Assembly: GCA_001429255.1 (NCBI GenBank)
Contig: LMJI01000001.1
Location: 645,882-709,881 of the forward strand
From: Cellulomonas sp. Root930
GTDB taxonomy: Bacteria > Actinomycetota > Actinomycetes > Actinomycetales > Cellulomonadaceae
Length of the DNA: 64,000 nucleotides
Reading direction: 5' to 3'
Shown here: piece after piece, positions 45,055 to 56,006 of the stretch
Layout of the letters: each line of letters opens with the position of its first letter
Numbering within the stretch: the first letter of the stretch is position 1
Translations under genes and position numbers: made by a program
Notes under the pieces: generated by a model
What the model was told of the DNA's origin: nothing
The model's input: only the letters and a program-made list of their open reading frames with translations
The model's database searches: none

Positions 45055-46043
45055 GCGCGATCTTCCTTGGCCTCGTAGACCACCGGCGTGAAGCCGATGC
45101 GCGGACGGATCTTGCGCTTGCGCATCGAGCGGGCGTTGAGGCCCACCGACCGCAGGCGCGGGTTGACGAACTCGTCGATCCCGAAGTTGATCAGCGTCAG
45201 GGCCATGCCGAGCAGGGCGATGAGCAGACCGGCGGGGACGAACCACCACCACGCGCCGCGCTGCAGGGCCAGCTGTGCCTGCGCCCAGTACAGGACCGTG
45301 CCCCAGTTCCACTCGTTGGTGGGCGTGATGCCGACGAACGAGAGCGTGATCTGGGACAGGACGGCGAACCCGACCGTGCCGACGAAGCCCGCCGCGATGA
45401 TGGCCGTGAGGTTGGGCAGGATCTCCGCGGAGATGATCCGCCACGTGCTCTCGCCGTTGGCGCGGGCGGCCTCGACGAAGTCGCGTTTCCGGAGCGAGAG
45501 CGTCTGCGCTCTGAGCACGCGTGCGCCCCACGCCCAGCCGGTCGCCGCGATCACCAGCGCGACCGTGAGCCCCCCGGCGGACGGCAGCTGGCCGGCGATG
45601 ATGATGATGAGCGGCAGCTGCGGGATGACCAGGAACACGTTGGACAGGGCGGACAGCGACTCGTCGCCGAACCCGCCGATGTAGCCCGCGGTGACGCCGA
45701 CGATCACGCCGATCACCGTGGCCACCGTGCCGGCCACGAACCCGACCACCAGCACGCTGCGCGTGCCGAGGATCAGCTGGCTCATGATGTCCTGCCCCTG
45801 GTGCGTGGTACCCATGAGGTGCGCCCACGACGGCGGCTGCAGGATGGCCGACGACCGCTCGTTCGGGTCGTACGGCGCGATCCACGGCCCGATGATCGCG
45901 ATGAGGAAGAAGAACCCGAGGATCACGAGGCCGGTGAGGGCCTTCGCGTTGCGCATGAACAGGAACCGGCGCTTGCCCGTGCGCGGGGCCGTCGCGTCGG
46001 GCGTGATCTCCAGGTCCTCGAGGAACGCGGCTTCGACAGTCAT
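45051..46043 (-). CDS. Peptide-type ABC transporter permease (DppC-like)
   Basis: The 330-residue permease has an OppC-type N-terminus with a first helix after about 35 residues (ALTGLVILGFFFLIAIIGPWIAPYDPNE), the HLMGTTHQGQDIMSQLI motif and the EAA loop (DFVEAARANGESTWRIISAEILPN). It forms the channel with the next permease. Its start lies 1 bp before the end of that gene. Confidence 0.92.
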   Translation of the reverse strand: MTVEAAFLEDLEITPDATAPRTGKRRFLFMRNAKALTGLVILGFFFLIAIIGPWIAPYDPNERSSAILQPPSWAHLMGTTHQGQDIMSQLILGTRSVLVVGFVAGTVATVIGVIVGVTAGYIGGFGDESLSALSNVFLVIPQLPLIIIIAGQLPSAGGLTVALVIAATGWAWGARVLRAQTLSLRKRDFVEAARANGESTWRIISAEILPNLTAIIAAGFVGTVGFAVLSQITLSFVGITPTNEWNWGTVLYWAQAQLALQRGAWWWFVPAGLLIALLGMALTLINFGIDEFVNPRLRSVGLNARSMRKRKIRPRIGFTPVVYEAKEDRA

Positions 46044-46044
46044 G

Positions 46045-47018
46045 TCAGCCCTCCTGACGCGTGCGGGGGTCGAGGAAGCCGTAGGCGACGTCGGCCGCCA
46101 TGTTGGCGAGCAGCACCGCGAACGTGATCACCAGGAAGCACCCCTGCATGAGCGGGTAGTCCTTCGCGTTCACGGCGCTGAAGAGGTAGTAGCCGATGCC
46201 CTGGTACGAGAACACGATCTCCATGACCAGGGTGCCGCCGACGATGAAGCCGAGCGACAGGGCGAAGCTGGACACCTGCGGCAGGATCGCGTTCCGGGCG
46301 GCGTAGCCCATCCGCACGGTCCGCTCCCTGAGGCCCTTGGCCTGCGCGACGGTCACGTAGTCCTCGGAGGACACGGTGACCATCATGTTGCGCATGCCGA
46401 GCATCCAGCCCGCGATCGACGAGATCACGATCGTCATGGCCGGCAGGAACCCGTAGTAGATGACGGACCCGATGAACTCCCACGACAGGTTGGGCACCAT
46501 GCTGCGGTCGTAGCTGCCGCTCGCGGGGAACCAGCCGAGCGTCACGGAGAACAGCGAGATGGCGATCAGGGCCAGCCAGAAGTACGGCACGGCCGAGAAG
46601 AAGGTCGACAGCGGCAGCAGCCCGTCCATCCACGTGCCGCGGCGCCAGCCGATCCCGGTGCCGACGAGCGTGCCGATGGTGAAGCTGATGACCGTCGCGA
46701 CGCCGACCAGGCCGATCGTCCACGGCAGCGCCTGCCGGATCACGTCCGCCACGGGCGCCATGTAGGTGAACGAGATCCCCAGGTCGCCGTGCAGCAGCAG
46801 CTGCCAGTAGGCGACGTACTGGTCCCAGAGGGACATGTTCTCGTCCAGCCCGAACAGGGCACGCAGCGCCTCGGCGGCGTCGGGGCTGATCCGGCCCTGG
46901 TTCTTGGCGATCAGGGCACTCACCGGGTCGCCCGGCATGATCCGCGGGATGAAGAAGTTGATGGTGATCGCCGCCCAGGCGGTGATCGCGTAGAAGACGA
47001 TGCGTCGGGTGAAGAACC

Positions 47019-47022
<4 letters not shown>
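46045..47022 (-). CDS. Peptide-type ABC transporter permease (DppB-like)
   Basis: The 325-residue permease begins [33 protein letters not shown], the usual DppB N-terminus with its PGDP motif, and has about six helices and an EAA-like loop ([29 protein letters not shown]). The ATG at 47022 overlaps the stop of the upstream ATPase gene as ATGA. An insertion of about 20 residues after the first helix ([20 protein letters not shown]) is typical of the subgroup linked to oligosaccharide uptake in some bacteria, though this is only suggestive. Confidence 0.9.
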
Positions 47023-48104
<1,082 letters not shown>

Positions 48105-48162
48105 CGGGTCACCTTGGGGGTCGGGTGGGGCGAGCCGGAGCCCGCCCGCCGCACCACGAGCA

Positions 48163-49848
48163 TCACTCGGTCGGAGTCAGCTTCGACAGGATGAGCGCTG
48201 CCTGCGGGCCCGTCGGCTGCGGGTTCGCGTACGGGTCCTCGTCGGTGGGGAAGCCCGTGTAGTTGACCGTCGAGTACTGCGCCACGGCCGGCCGCGACCA
48301 GATCACGAGGCCGGGGACGTCCTCCACGAAGTGCTTCTGGACGACGTCCAGGGCAGCCGCGCGGTCGTTGTCCGAGGTGCCGGCCTTGAAGTCCGCGAGC
48401 GCCTGGGTGACCTCGTCGTTCTGGTAGCGACCGAAGTTCCAGGTCGCCGACTCACCGAGCGGCACGTAGGACGCGCCGTCCATGATGTTGGCGTACATGT
48501 TCCACGGCGTGCTGCCGCCGTCGGTCCAGTGCAGCGAGGCCTGGAAGTTGCCGAACGGGATGATGTCGTTGAACCAGGTGTCCTGGACGACGCCCTCGAC
48601 GGGCGCCTCCACACCGAGCGCCTTGGCACCCTCGGAGATGATCCCCAGGGCGTCCAGGTAGTCGGTCCAGCCGGTCGGGTTCTGCAGCGTGAAGGCGACC
48701 TTCTCGCCGTCGGGGTCCACGAGGGCACCCGAGCCGTCCCAGGTGTAGCCGGCCTCCGTGAGGACGTCCTTGGCACCGTCGACGTCGACCGAGAGCTCCT
48801 GGTCCGCGTACGCGTCCGAGATGAACGCGTCGCCCGAGGGCTGCGGCAGGCCGGTCACGCTCTTGATCTGCGGCCACACGCCGTACCCGGCCGTCGCCGA
48901 GATGTCCGCACGGTCCACGACCATGTTCAGCGCCTTGCGGAACGCCACGTCGTTGAACGGCTTCGTCTCGTTGTTCAGGTAGAGCACGTCGACGCCGAAG
49001 CCGCCGCCCGCCACCTGGTGGAAGTGGTCGGGGTCCTTGGCGATGAACGTGTTCTCGAAGTCCGGGATGAACGTCCAGCCCCACTGCGCCTCACCGGTGG
49101 TGAGGGCCGTGGTCAGGCCCGCGTTGTCGTTGAACGTGTCGTACCGGAGCGTGCCGACCTTCGGGGTCTCGCCCCAGTAGTCGGTGTTCGGCTCGAGCGT
49201 CACGGCCTGCGGCGTGAACGACTTGAGCTTGAACGGGCCGGTGCCGATCATCTCGTCGTCGGTCCACGTCACCGGGTCCTCGCTCTCCCACAGGTGCTTG
49301 GGCACGATGAGGAGCTTGAGCAGCTTGACCTGGTTGACGTACTGGCCGGACAGGAAGTTCACCGTGACCGTGTTGCCGTCGACCGTGATGTCGCCGTACT
49401 GGTCGGGGAAGTCGGTGTTCAGCTCCTTGTTGTCCTTGCGGAGCTGGATCGAGAACGCGATGTCCTCGGCGGTGAAGTCCGTGCCGTCGGACCACTTGAC
49501 GCCCTCGCGGGCGGTGATGACGGCCTGCGTCGAGTCCGGGTTCCACTCGACCTTCTCGGCGAGCCACGGCGTCGGGGGGTCCGTCGGCTTGAGCTCGTTG
49601 ACCTGCATGAGCGACTCGTAGACCGCGAACGCGTACCCGAGCGAGAGCGACGCGGAGCCGTTCGCGAGCGGGTTCTGGTTGGGCTGCTGCGGGCCGTTCG
49701 GCATGCCGATCGTCAGGATCTTGTCCGAGACGCCGTCGGCGCCCCCGGTGCTGTCGTCGCCACTGCCACCGCTGCCGGAGCAGGCGGTGGCGAGCAGCGC
49801 GAGAGTGGCCGCCGTAGCGATCACCGTCGAGAGCTTGCGGATTCTCAC
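48163..49848 (-). CDS. ABC transporter family 5 substrate-binding lipoprotein
   Basis: The 561-residue protein has a lipoprotein signal ([16 protein letters not shown], Cys23), a Ser/Gly/Asp linker, and the family 5 (DppA/OppA) fold including [40 protein letters not shown]. Family 5 proteins bind peptides, nickel complexes or, in Thermotoga and archaea, cello- and other oligosaccharides. The GTG at 49848 has a near-perfect AAGGAGG. The GH3 beta-glucosidase gene directly upstream suggests a beta-linked oligosaccharide ligand. Four 13-bp tandem repeats and a hairpin lie just upstream. Confidence 0.9.
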   Translation of the reverse strand: MRIRKLSTVIATAATLALLATACSGSGGSGDDSTGGADGVSDKILTIGMPNGPQQPNQNPLANGSASLSLGYAFAVYESLMQVNELKPTDPPTPWLAEKVEWNPDSTQAVITAREGVKWSDGTDFTAEDIAFSIQLRKDNKELNTDFPDQYGDITVDGNTVTVNFLSGQYVNQVKLLKLLIVPKHLWESEDPVTWTDDEMIGTGPFKLKSFTPQAVTLEPNTDYWGETPKVGTLRYDTFNDNAGLTTALTTGEAQWGWTFIPDFENTFIAKDPDHFHQVAGGGFGVDVLYLNNETKPFNDVAFRKALNMVVDRADISATAGYGVWPQIKSVTGLPQPSGDAFISDAYADQELSVDVDGAKDVLTEAGYTWDGSGALVDPDGEKVAFTLQNPTGWTDYLDALGIISEGAKALGVEAPVEGVVQDTWFNDIIPFGNFQASLHWTDGGSTPWNMYANIMDGASYVPLGESATWNFGRYQNDEVTQALADFKAGTSDNDRAAALDVVQKHFVEDVPGLVIWSRPAVAQYSTVNYTGFPTDEDPYANPQPTGPQAALILSKLTPTE

Positions 49849-49887
49849 GAGTGCCTCCTTGCACTGATGTCGGAACTGCTGGTCGTA

Positions 49888-49922
49888 CCGGTCCGACGGG
49901 ACTGCGGATCTCGTCGGACCGG
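49888..49922. terminator. Hairpin between GH3 beta-glucosidase and binding-protein genes
   Basis: CCGGTCCGACG (49888-49898) and CGTCGGACCGG (49912-49922) form a perfect 11-bp stem with a 13-base loop, between the beta-glucosidase stop (49990) and the binding-protein start (49848). It may be a terminator or attenuator that partly separates the two genes, or a processing site. Confidence 0.6.
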
Positions 49923-49930
49923 AGCTGTGC

Positions 49931-49982
49931 TGGTCGGGCTGCTTGGTCGGGCTGCTTGGTCGGGCTGCTTGGTCGGGCTGCT
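49931..49982. repeat. Four perfect tandem 13-bp repeats
   Basis: TGGTCGGGCTGCT is repeated four times without change or spacing at 49931-49943, 49944-49956, 49957-49969 and 49970-49982. The array begins 7 bp beyond the beta-glucosidase stop codon and 82 bp before the binding-protein gene. Thirteen bases is not a multiple of three, so it does not come from a coding repeat. It could be a repeated protein-binding site or a slippage-prone array. Confidence 0.9.
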
Positions 49983-49989
49983 TGTGTCG

Positions 49990-52500
49990 CTACGCCGGCG
50001 CGGGACTGGGGAGGGCCACGTCGACCGTGAGGCGCAGGTCGCTCGAGGAGCGGCCGACGCGGATCGGATAGGTACCGGCCGGGGTGACCCAACCGGGCTG
50101 TGCCGAGTCCCAGGTCCGGAACGCCTTCGCGTGCACCCGGACCCGGACGACCGCGTGCTCGCCTGCGGCGGCGTGCACGACGCTGAACCCGCCGAGCCAG
50201 CGGACGGGCCTGTCGCCCGGAACCGGTGGCTCGACGTAGACCTGGACCACCTCGCGCCCGTCGCGGGCGCCGGTGTTGCGGACGGTGACGTCCAGGAGAA
50301 CCGACCCGTCGACCTCGACGGAGGACACGGCGGACTCGTACTCCCACGTGCTCCAGCCGAGGCCGTGACCGAAGGGCGCCGCCGGGGTGCGACCGAGCCT
50401 GAGCCACGAGCGGTACCCCACGTGGACGCCCTCGTGGTACTCGATGACGCCGTCGACGGGGATCGCGTCCGGCACGGGCACGTCGGACTCGTGGGCGGGG
50501 AGCGTCCAGGGCAGGCGCCCGGTCGGCTCGGTGACGCCGGTGAGCACGTCCGCGAGCGCCTCGGGCCACTCCTGGCCACCGAGCCACGCCCACAGGACGC
50601 ACGGCACCTCGTCGAGCCACGGCAGCAGCACGGGGGCGCCGGCGTTGACGACGACGATCGTGCGCGGGTTGGCGGCCAGCGCGGCCTTGACCAGCTGGTC
50701 CTGCGTGCCGGGCAGCGCGAGGCTCGTGCGGTCGTAACCCTCGGACTCGATCTCCTCGTTGGTCCCGACGACGACGATGGCGAGATCCGCGGCGGCGGCG
50801 GCCTCGACGGCGACCGCGAGCAGCTCGTCCGGGGACGTGCCGGGGACGCGGTGCACCAGCTCGGCGCGGGCGAAGCTGGCGTACCCCACCGGGTGCACGG
50901 CCTGCACGAGCGCGTCGACCTCGACCGTCGTCGGCTCGGTCACGTCGATGACCAGCGTCGCCGGCACGGGCTGGTTGACGCTGGAGTCGAGGATGACCTC
51001 CGCGCCGACCACCCGGTCGCTCGTGGAGAGGACCTGCCCGCCGACCGTGATGCGGTGCCTGCCCACGGTGCCGACGCCGACCTCGTGCCGGCCGGGCTCG
51101 TCGAGGCGGACGGTGGTGCGGATGCGCAGCGCGGCCGCGGGGCCGGGCACCTCGCGGAGCCAGCCGTTCCAGTCGGTCACGTCGGCGGCGGCCAGGACCG
51201 CGCCGTCGGCGTCGAGCAGCTCGCCGAGCGCGCCGACGTGGCCCTCGGGCGTGGTGCACCGGCCGGCCAGGTCGAGCGACGGCGGCAGCAGGCGGGACAC
51301 GGCGCCGGGGTGCACGTCGACCTCGACCTCGCCGAACGCCTCCCGGATCGCCGCCTCGGGGGTCGACAGGTGGTCCGGACGGACGAACGCGGAGCCGCCG
51401 CCCTGCACGAACGGGTGGACGGCGTTGGGACCGAGCAGGGCGATCCGGGTGACGTCGTCGGGCGAGACCGGCAACGCGTGCTCGTCGTCGCGGAGCACGA
51501 CCATCGACCGGGAGACCAGCTCGCGCAGCACGCCGCGCACGTCCACGTCGGCCACGCGGTCGCGGCTCGCACCCGACGGCGCCACGCCCTCGAGCGCACC
51601 GACGCGCTGGGCCAGCCGGAGCAGGCGGAGCACCTTGGCGTCCAGCAACGCCTCGCTGACCTCGCCGGCACGGACGGCGTCGAGCAGGCCGTCGCCCCAG
51701 GGGCCGTCCGGTCCGGGCATCTGCAGGTCGAGGCCGCCCTCGGCGGCGCCGGCGACGGACTTCGTCGCCACCCAGTCGCTCATGACGACGCCGTCGAAGC
51801 CCCACTCCTCCTTGAGCACGCCGGTGAGCAGGGGGCGGTGCTCGGCGGCGGTCGCGGCGGTGGTCCCGTCGTCGATCCCGGAGTACGCGCTCATCACCGA
51901 CCACGCCTGGGCGTCGTGCACCAGCCGCTCGAAGGGCGCCAGGTACACCTCGCGCAGGGTCTGCTCGTCGACGCGCGACAGGTAGCTGGTGCGCTGGGTC
52001 TCGGAGTCGTTGGCGACGAAGTGCTTGACGCACATGCCCACGCCGCGGTCCTGCGCGGAGCGGACCACGTGCACCGCGATGTCGCCGGTCAGCAGCGGGT
52101 CCTCGGAGTAGCACTCGAAGTGCCGGCCACCGACGGGCGTGCGCTGGAGGTTCACCTGCGGGGCGAGCACCACGTCGACGCCGTGCCGGCGGGCCTCGGC
52201 GGCGAACACGTGGCCCAGCTCGTCGGCCAGGTCCACGTCCCAGGTCGCGGCGAGCGCGCTCGGGGCGGGGAAGCTGGCGGACGTCTCGTCGGCGGAGTCG
52301 GAGACGCCGCGGACGCCGGCGGGGCCGTCGGACACGTGCATGGCGCGCAGGCCGATGTGCGGGATCGCGGTGGTGGACCAGAGGCCGGCGCCGACGACGA
52401 GCCGCGTCTTCTCCTCGAGACTGAGGGCAGCCAGGAGGGGATGCAGGTCGGTGGCGGGCCGTTCAGCCGTGGGCGGCTGGGTGGCCGTGTCGAGTGACAC
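49990..52500 (-). CDS. Beta-glucosidase, glycoside hydrolase family 3
   Basis: The 836-residue enzyme has the GH3 N-terminal TIM barrel, with the nucleophile Asp242 in VVMSDWVATKS, the substrate-binding CVKHFVANDSETQR, the second domain (ADLAIVVVGTNEEIESEGYDRTSLALPGTQDQLV), a PA14-like insert (about 390-520) and a C-terminal fibronectin III-like domain (VSLDV..VRNTGARDGREVVQVYV). No signal peptide, so it is cytoplasmic and cleaves beta-glucosides from imported oligosaccharides. The GTG at 52500 follows GGAG. It is the first gene of the transporter operon and is divergent from a TetR gene, with a 22-bp operator overlapping its promoter region. Confidence 0.93.
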   Translation of the reverse strand: MSLDTATQPPTAERPATDLHPLLAALSLEEKTRLVVGAGLWSTTAIPHIGLRAMHVSDGPAGVRGVSDSADETSASFPAPSALAATWDVDLADELGHVFAAEARRHGVDVVLAPQVNLQRTPVGGRHFECYSEDPLLTGDIAVHVVRSAQDRGVGMCVKHFVANDSETQRTSYLSRVDEQTLREVYLAPFERLVHDAQAWSVMSAYSGIDDGTTAATAAEHRPLLTGVLKEEWGFDGVVMSDWVATKSVAGAAEGGLDLQMPGPDGPWGDGLLDAVRAGEVSEALLDAKVLRLLRLAQRVGALEGVAPSGASRDRVADVDVRGVLRELVSRSMVVLRDDEHALPVSPDDVTRIALLGPNAVHPFVQGGGSAFVRPDHLSTPEAAIREAFGEVEVDVHPGAVSRLLPPSLDLAGRCTTPEGHVGALGELLDADGAVLAAADVTDWNGWLREVPGPAAALRIRTTVRLDEPGRHEVGVGTVGRHRITVGGQVLSTSDRVVGAEVILDSSVNQPVPATLVIDVTEPTTVEVDALVQAVHPVGYASFARAELVHRVPGTSPDELLAVAVEAAAAADLAIVVVGTNEEIESEGYDRTSLALPGTQDQLVKAALAANPRTIVVVNAGAPVLLPWLDEVPCVLWAWLGGQEWPEALADVLTGVTEPTGRLPWTLPAHESDVPVPDAIPVDGVIEYHEGVHVGYRSWLRLGRTPAAPFGHGLGWSTWEYESAVSSVEVDGSVLLDVTVRNTGARDGREVVQVYVEPPVPGDRPVRWLGGFSVVHAAAGEHAVVRVRVHAKAFRTWDSAQPGWVTPAGTYPIRVGRSSSDLRLTVDVALPSPAPA

Positions 52501-52551
52501 AGCGGGTTCTCCGATCGGACAGCGTTGTCGTCTGGGGAGAATGAAAGCACA

Positions 52552-52573
52552 ACTTACTGACTTGTCAGTAAGT
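52552..52573. promoter_or_regulatory. TetR-type operator, 22-bp palindrome
   Basis: Half-sites ACTTACTGAC and GTCAGTAAGT are perfectly complementary around a central TT. The site lies between the divergent beta-glucosidase (start 52500) and TetR (start 52588) genes, 52 and 14 bp from their start codons. It has the size and sequence style of TetR-family operators and can repress both genes. Confidence 0.85.
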
Positions 52574-52587
52574 GGCTTGATCACAGT

Positions 52588-53253
52588 ATGGTTTCAGTCA
52601 TGGACGACGCCGTTCCCCCCGCCGCTGCGCCGAAGCGCCGCGCGCGGCAACCCCGCCAGGCCACCACGGAGCGCCGGGCGGAGATCCTGCGGGCCGCCGC
52701 CAACACCTTCGGGTCCAAGGGGTACAAGAACGGCTCGCTCGCCGAGGTCGCCGAGCAGGTCGGCATCACGCACGCGGGCGTCCTGCACCACTTCGGGTCC
52801 AAGGAGCAGCTGCTGGTCGAGGTGCTGGAGTACCGCGACAAGGAGGACGTCCGCGACCTCGAGGGCCAGCACATCCCCGGCGGGCTCGGCCTGTTCCAGC
52901 ACCTGGTCCGCACGGCGCGCATGAACGTCGACCGCCCCGGCATCGTGCAGGGCTACTCGGTGCTCACCGGCGAGTCCGTGACCGAGAACCACCCCGCCCG
53001 CGCCTGGGTCACCGACCGGTTCCGCGTGCTGCGCGGTGAGATCTCGGACGCGGTGATCGCGGTCGGGGAGGGCACGGTGTCCCGGGAGACCGCCGACTGC
53101 GCCGCGAGCGCGATCATCGGCGTCATGGACGGCCTGCAGGTGCAGTGGCTGCTCGACGAGGACGTCGACCTGCCCACGTCCACCCAGTTCGCCATCGAGG
53201 CGATCCTGGCCGCGGCGCTGCTCGGCGACGACCGCCCGCACCCGCTGGACTGA
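52588..53253 (+). CDS. TetR-family repressor of the beta-glucosidase/transporter operon
   Basis: The 221-residue protein has the TetR helix-turn-helix (RRAEILRAAANTFGSKGYKNGSLAEVAEQVGITHAGVLHHFGSKEQLLVEVL) and a helical effector domain. The ATG at 52588 starts 14 bp after the palindromic operator; an ATG at 52600 is an alternative. It probably represses itself and the divergent operon, being released by an imported sugar or its metabolite. TetR proteins controlling a GH3 operon are less common than LacI proteins. Confidence 0.9.
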   Translation: MVSVMDDAVPPAAAPKRRARQPRQATTERRAEILRAAANTFGSKGYKNGSLAEVAEQVGITHAGVLHHFGSKEQLLVEVLEYRDKEDVRDLEGQHIPGGLGLFQHLVRTARMNVDRPGIVQGYSVLTGESVTENHPARAWVTDRFRVLRGEISDAVIAVGEGTVSRETADCAASAIIGVMDGLQVQWLLDEDVDLPTSTQFAIEAILAAALLGDDRPHPLD

Positions 53254-53316
53254 TTCCTCAGCAAGTTCACAGGTTCGGTCCAGGGCCACAACAGGTAGCC
53301 CGCCCACGCTGAGGTC

Positions 53317-54054
53317 ATGACGACGACCATCAGCCACCGCCCGGACGCGCTCTCCCGTGCCGACGGATCCCCTGTCCGTGCTCTGGTGGTCGACGACGAG
53401 CCGACCCTCGCTGAGCTGCTGTCGACCGCCCTGCGCTACGAGGGCTGGCAGGTCGACCACGCGCTGACCGGCCACGCCGCCGTCCGCGCCGCCAAGACGC
53501 TCGACCCCGACGTCATCGTGCTCGACGTCATGCTCCCCGACCTGTCCGGCATCGACGTGCTGCGCCGGGTCCGCGCCACCCACCCGAACGTCCCCGTGCT
53601 GTTCCTCACCGCCAAGGACGCGGTCGAGGACCGGATCGCCGGCCTGACCGCGGGCGGCGACGACTACGTCACCAAGCCGTTCAGCCTCGAGGAGGTCGTC
53701 GCGCGGCTGCGTGCCCTGCTGCGGCGGACCGGTGCAGTGTCGTCGCGCGAGGAGGCCGTGCTCGTCGTCGGCGACCTGCGGATGGACGAGGACAGCCACG
53801 AGGTGTCCCGCGACGGCGAGGACATCCGCCTGACCGCCACCGAGTTCGAGCTGCTGCGCTACTTCATGCGCAACCCGAAGCGCGTGCTGTCCAAGGCCCA
53901 GATCCTCGACCGCGTCTGGCAGTACGACTTCGGCGGCCAGGCCAACATCGTCGAGCTCTACGTGTCCTACCTGCGCCGCAAGATCGACAAGGGCCGCACC
54001 CCGATGCTGCACACCCTGCGCGGGGTCGGCTACGTGCTGAAGCCGTCCGTCTGA
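53317..54054 (+). CDS. OmpR-family response regulator
   Basis: The 245-residue protein has a receiver domain with acidic pocket Asp26/Asp27 (ALVVDDEPTLAELL), phospho-acceptor Asp70 (VIVLDVMLPDLSGIDVL) and conserved Lys near 120 (YVTKPFSLEEVVARLRALLRR), then an OmpR-type winged helix (LTATEFELLRYFMRNPKRVLSKAQIL...VELYVSYLRRKIDKG...LHTLRGVGYVL). The kinase gene begins 2 bp after its stop. Closest in style to actinobacterial TcrA/MprA-type regulators. The regulon is unknown. Confidence 0.94.
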   Translation: MTTTISHRPDALSRADGSPVRALVVDDEPTLAELLSTALRYEGWQVDHALTGHAAVRAAKTLDPDVIVLDVMLPDLSGIDVLRRVRATHPNVPVLFLTAKDAVEDRIAGLTAGGDDYVTKPFSLEEVVARLRALLRRTGAVSSREEAVLVVGDLRMDEDSHEVSRDGEDIRLTATEFELLRYFMRNPKRVLSKAQILDRVWQYDFGGQANIVELYVSYLRRKIDKGRTPMLHTLRGVGYVLKPSV

Positions 54055-54056
54055 TC

Positions 54057-55559
54057 GTGCCCACTCGTCCGCGCTGGACGCTGCGCCGGCGCCTCGTCGT
54101 GATGGTCGTCGCGCTGGTGGCGATCGTGGCAGGCGCCATGGGCACCGTGTCGACGCTCGCGCTCCAGGGCTCCCTGGTCGCGCAGCTCGACGAGAAGGTC
54201 ACCGCGGCCCACCGGCGCGCGGCGGACTTCCCGCGGCAGGGCACCCAGGACCCGGGCGAGGTCTTCGCGGCCCCGCCCGGCACCGGTGACTTCCGCCCGG
54301 GGCAGGACGCCGGCACGGTCAACGTGGAGCAGCCCGCCGGCGTCGACCCCGCAGACCTCACCGTGTTCCAGGCGGGCTACATCGACGACGACGGCACGCC
54401 GACCGCGCTGACCGACGCCCAGACCGCGCAGATGCTCGCCGTCCCGACCGACGGCGACGCACACACGATCACCCTGACCGGGCTCGGCAGCTACCGGGCG
54501 GTCTCGAGCGTCGACGCCGACGGCACGACGACGGTCACCGCCCTGCCGACCACCTCGGTGTCCAGCACCGTCACCACGTTCGTCGTCGTCGAGCTCGTGG
54601 TGGCCGCGATCGCCCTGCTGGTCGCGGCGGCCGCCGGGCTGGTGCTCGTGCGCCGCGAGCTGCGACCGCTCGACCGGGTCGTCGGCACGGCCAACCGCGT
54701 GGCCCAGCTCCCCCTCGACCGCGGCGAGGTGGTGCTCGCCGACCGCGTCCCCGCGCAGGACACTGACCCCGCCACGGAGGTGGGCCAGGTGGGTGCTGCG
54801 CTCAACCAGCTGCTCGGGCACGTGGAGCAGGCCCTTGCGTCCCGGCACGAGTCCGAGTCGCAGGTGCGCCAGTTCGTCGCCGACGCCAGCCACGAGCTGC
54901 GCACCCCCCTGGCGTCCATCCGCGGGTACGCCGAGCTGGTGCGCCGCTCCCCCGACGAGATGCCGGTCAGCGCGCTGCAGGCGATGTCCCGTGTCGAGTC
55001 CGAGTCCCTGCGCATGACCGCGCTGCTCGAGGACATGCTGCTGCTCGCGCGGCTCGACGCCGGGCGTCCCCTGGCCTCGGAGCCCGTGGACCTGACCGTG
55101 CTGGCCATCGACGCGGTCACCGACGCGCACGCCGCCGGCCCGGACCACGACTGGCGCCTCGACCTGCCGTCGGGCGACGACCTCGAGGACGCCCTCGTGG
55201 TCGGTGACGACCACCGGCTGCGCCAGGTGCTGGCCAACCTGCTGTCCAACGCCCGGCTGCACACGCCCGCCGGCACCACCGTCACGGTCCGCGTCCGGCG
55301 CGCCGAGCAGCAGGTCGTCGTGCAGGTCGCCGACGACGGACCCGGCATCCCGCCCGCCCTGCGCGAGAGCCTGTTCCAGCGGTTCACCCGCGGCGACGCC
55401 TCACGCAACTCCGCCAGCGGGTCCACCGGTCTCGGGCTCGCGATCGTGCACGCAGTGGTCACCGCGCACGGCGGCACCATCACCGTCGACAGCGGACCGG
55501 GCACCACGTTCACCGTCACCCTGCCGGCTGCCCCCGGCGGGGTGCCGGCCCGGACCTAG
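54057..55559 (+). CDS. Sensor histidine kinase, partner of the OmpR-type regulator
   Basis: The 500-residue membrane protein has a first helix (about 13-38), an outer sensor region of about 140 residues, a second helix (about 175-200), a HAMP linker, the H-box FVADASHELRTPLASIRGYAEL with phospho-acceptor His279, and the ATPase domain with N-box VLANLLSNARLHT, G1 DDGPGIPP, F-box LFQRFTRG and G2 STGLGLAIVHAVV. The GTG at 54057 is 2 bp after the regulator's stop, so the pair is co-translated. The outer domain resembles no sensor I know. Confidence 0.94.
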   Translation: MPTRPRWTLRRRLVVMVVALVAIVAGAMGTVSTLALQGSLVAQLDEKVTAAHRRAADFPRQGTQDPGEVFAAPPGTGDFRPGQDAGTVNVEQPAGVDPADLTVFQAGYIDDDGTPTALTDAQTAQMLAVPTDGDAHTITLTGLGSYRAVSSVDADGTTTVTALPTTSVSSTVTTFVVVELVVAAIALLVAAAAGLVLVRRELRPLDRVVGTANRVAQLPLDRGEVVLADRVPAQDTDPATEVGQVGAALNQLLGHVEQALASRHESESQVRQFVADASHELRTPLASIRGYAELVRRSPDEMPVSALQAMSRVESESLRMTALLEDMLLLARLDAGRPLASEPVDLTVLAIDAVTDAHAAGPDHDWRLDLPSGDDLEDALVVGDDHRLRQVLANLLSNARLHTPAGTTVTVRVRRAEQQVVVQVADDGPGIPPALRESLFQRFTRGDASRNSASGSTGLGLAIVHAVVTAHGGTITVDSGPGTTFTVTLPAAPGGVPART

Positions 55560-55621
55560 CCACCCGGGCGTTGGCGCGAGAGCCTGGACCCGTTCTCGAC
55601 CCTGATCCTGGAGGAGTGGCC

Positions 55622-55999
55622 ATGGCGGACCTCAGCAAGGCGTTCAGCGGGTTCTCGACCGACGACGTCCCCGCAGCGATGGCGTTCTACGCCGACGCGC
55701 TCGGACTCGACGTGACCGAGGAGAACGGGATGCTCTTCCTGCATCTCGACGGCCACGACGTGCTGGTCTACCCGAAGGGTCCGGCGCACACGCCCGCGAC
55801 CTACACGGTCCTGAACTTCCCGGTGGAGGACGTGCCCGGCACCGTGGCCGAGCTGCGCGGGCGCGGGGTGCCGTTCGAGCGGTACGAGGGCACCGACGTG
55901 CAGACCGACGACGACTACGTGTTCCGCGGCGGGGGTCCGCTGATCGCGTGGTTCACCGACCCGGCCGGCAACATCCTGTCGATCATCGCGGCCAGCTGA
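55622..55999 (+). CDS. VOC-family protein
   Basis: The ATG at 55622 has GGAGTGG upstream. The 125-residue product has the paired VOC fold: FSTDDVPAAMAFYADALGLDVTEENGMLFLHLDGHDVLVYPKG and VLNFPVEDVPGTVAELRGRGVPFERYEG, closing with WFTDPAGNILSII. The expected first-position His is replaced by Ser-Thr (GFSTDD), so a metal site is incomplete and the protein may bind rather than convert a ligand. A strong bidirectional hairpin follows. Confidence 0.85.
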   Translation: MADLSKAFSGFSTDDVPAAMAFYADALGLDVTEENGMLFLHLDGHDVLVYPKGPAHTPATYTVLNFPVEDVPGTVAELRGRGVPFERYEGTDVQTDDDYVFRGGGPLIAWFTDPAGNILSIIAAS

Positions 56000-56006
56000 C
56001 GAGAAC

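Noticed and set aside
49931..49982. Tandem 13-bp repeats as a CRISPR array or replication iterons
   Set aside because: There are no spacers, the unit is too short for CRISPR, and no replication gene is nearby.
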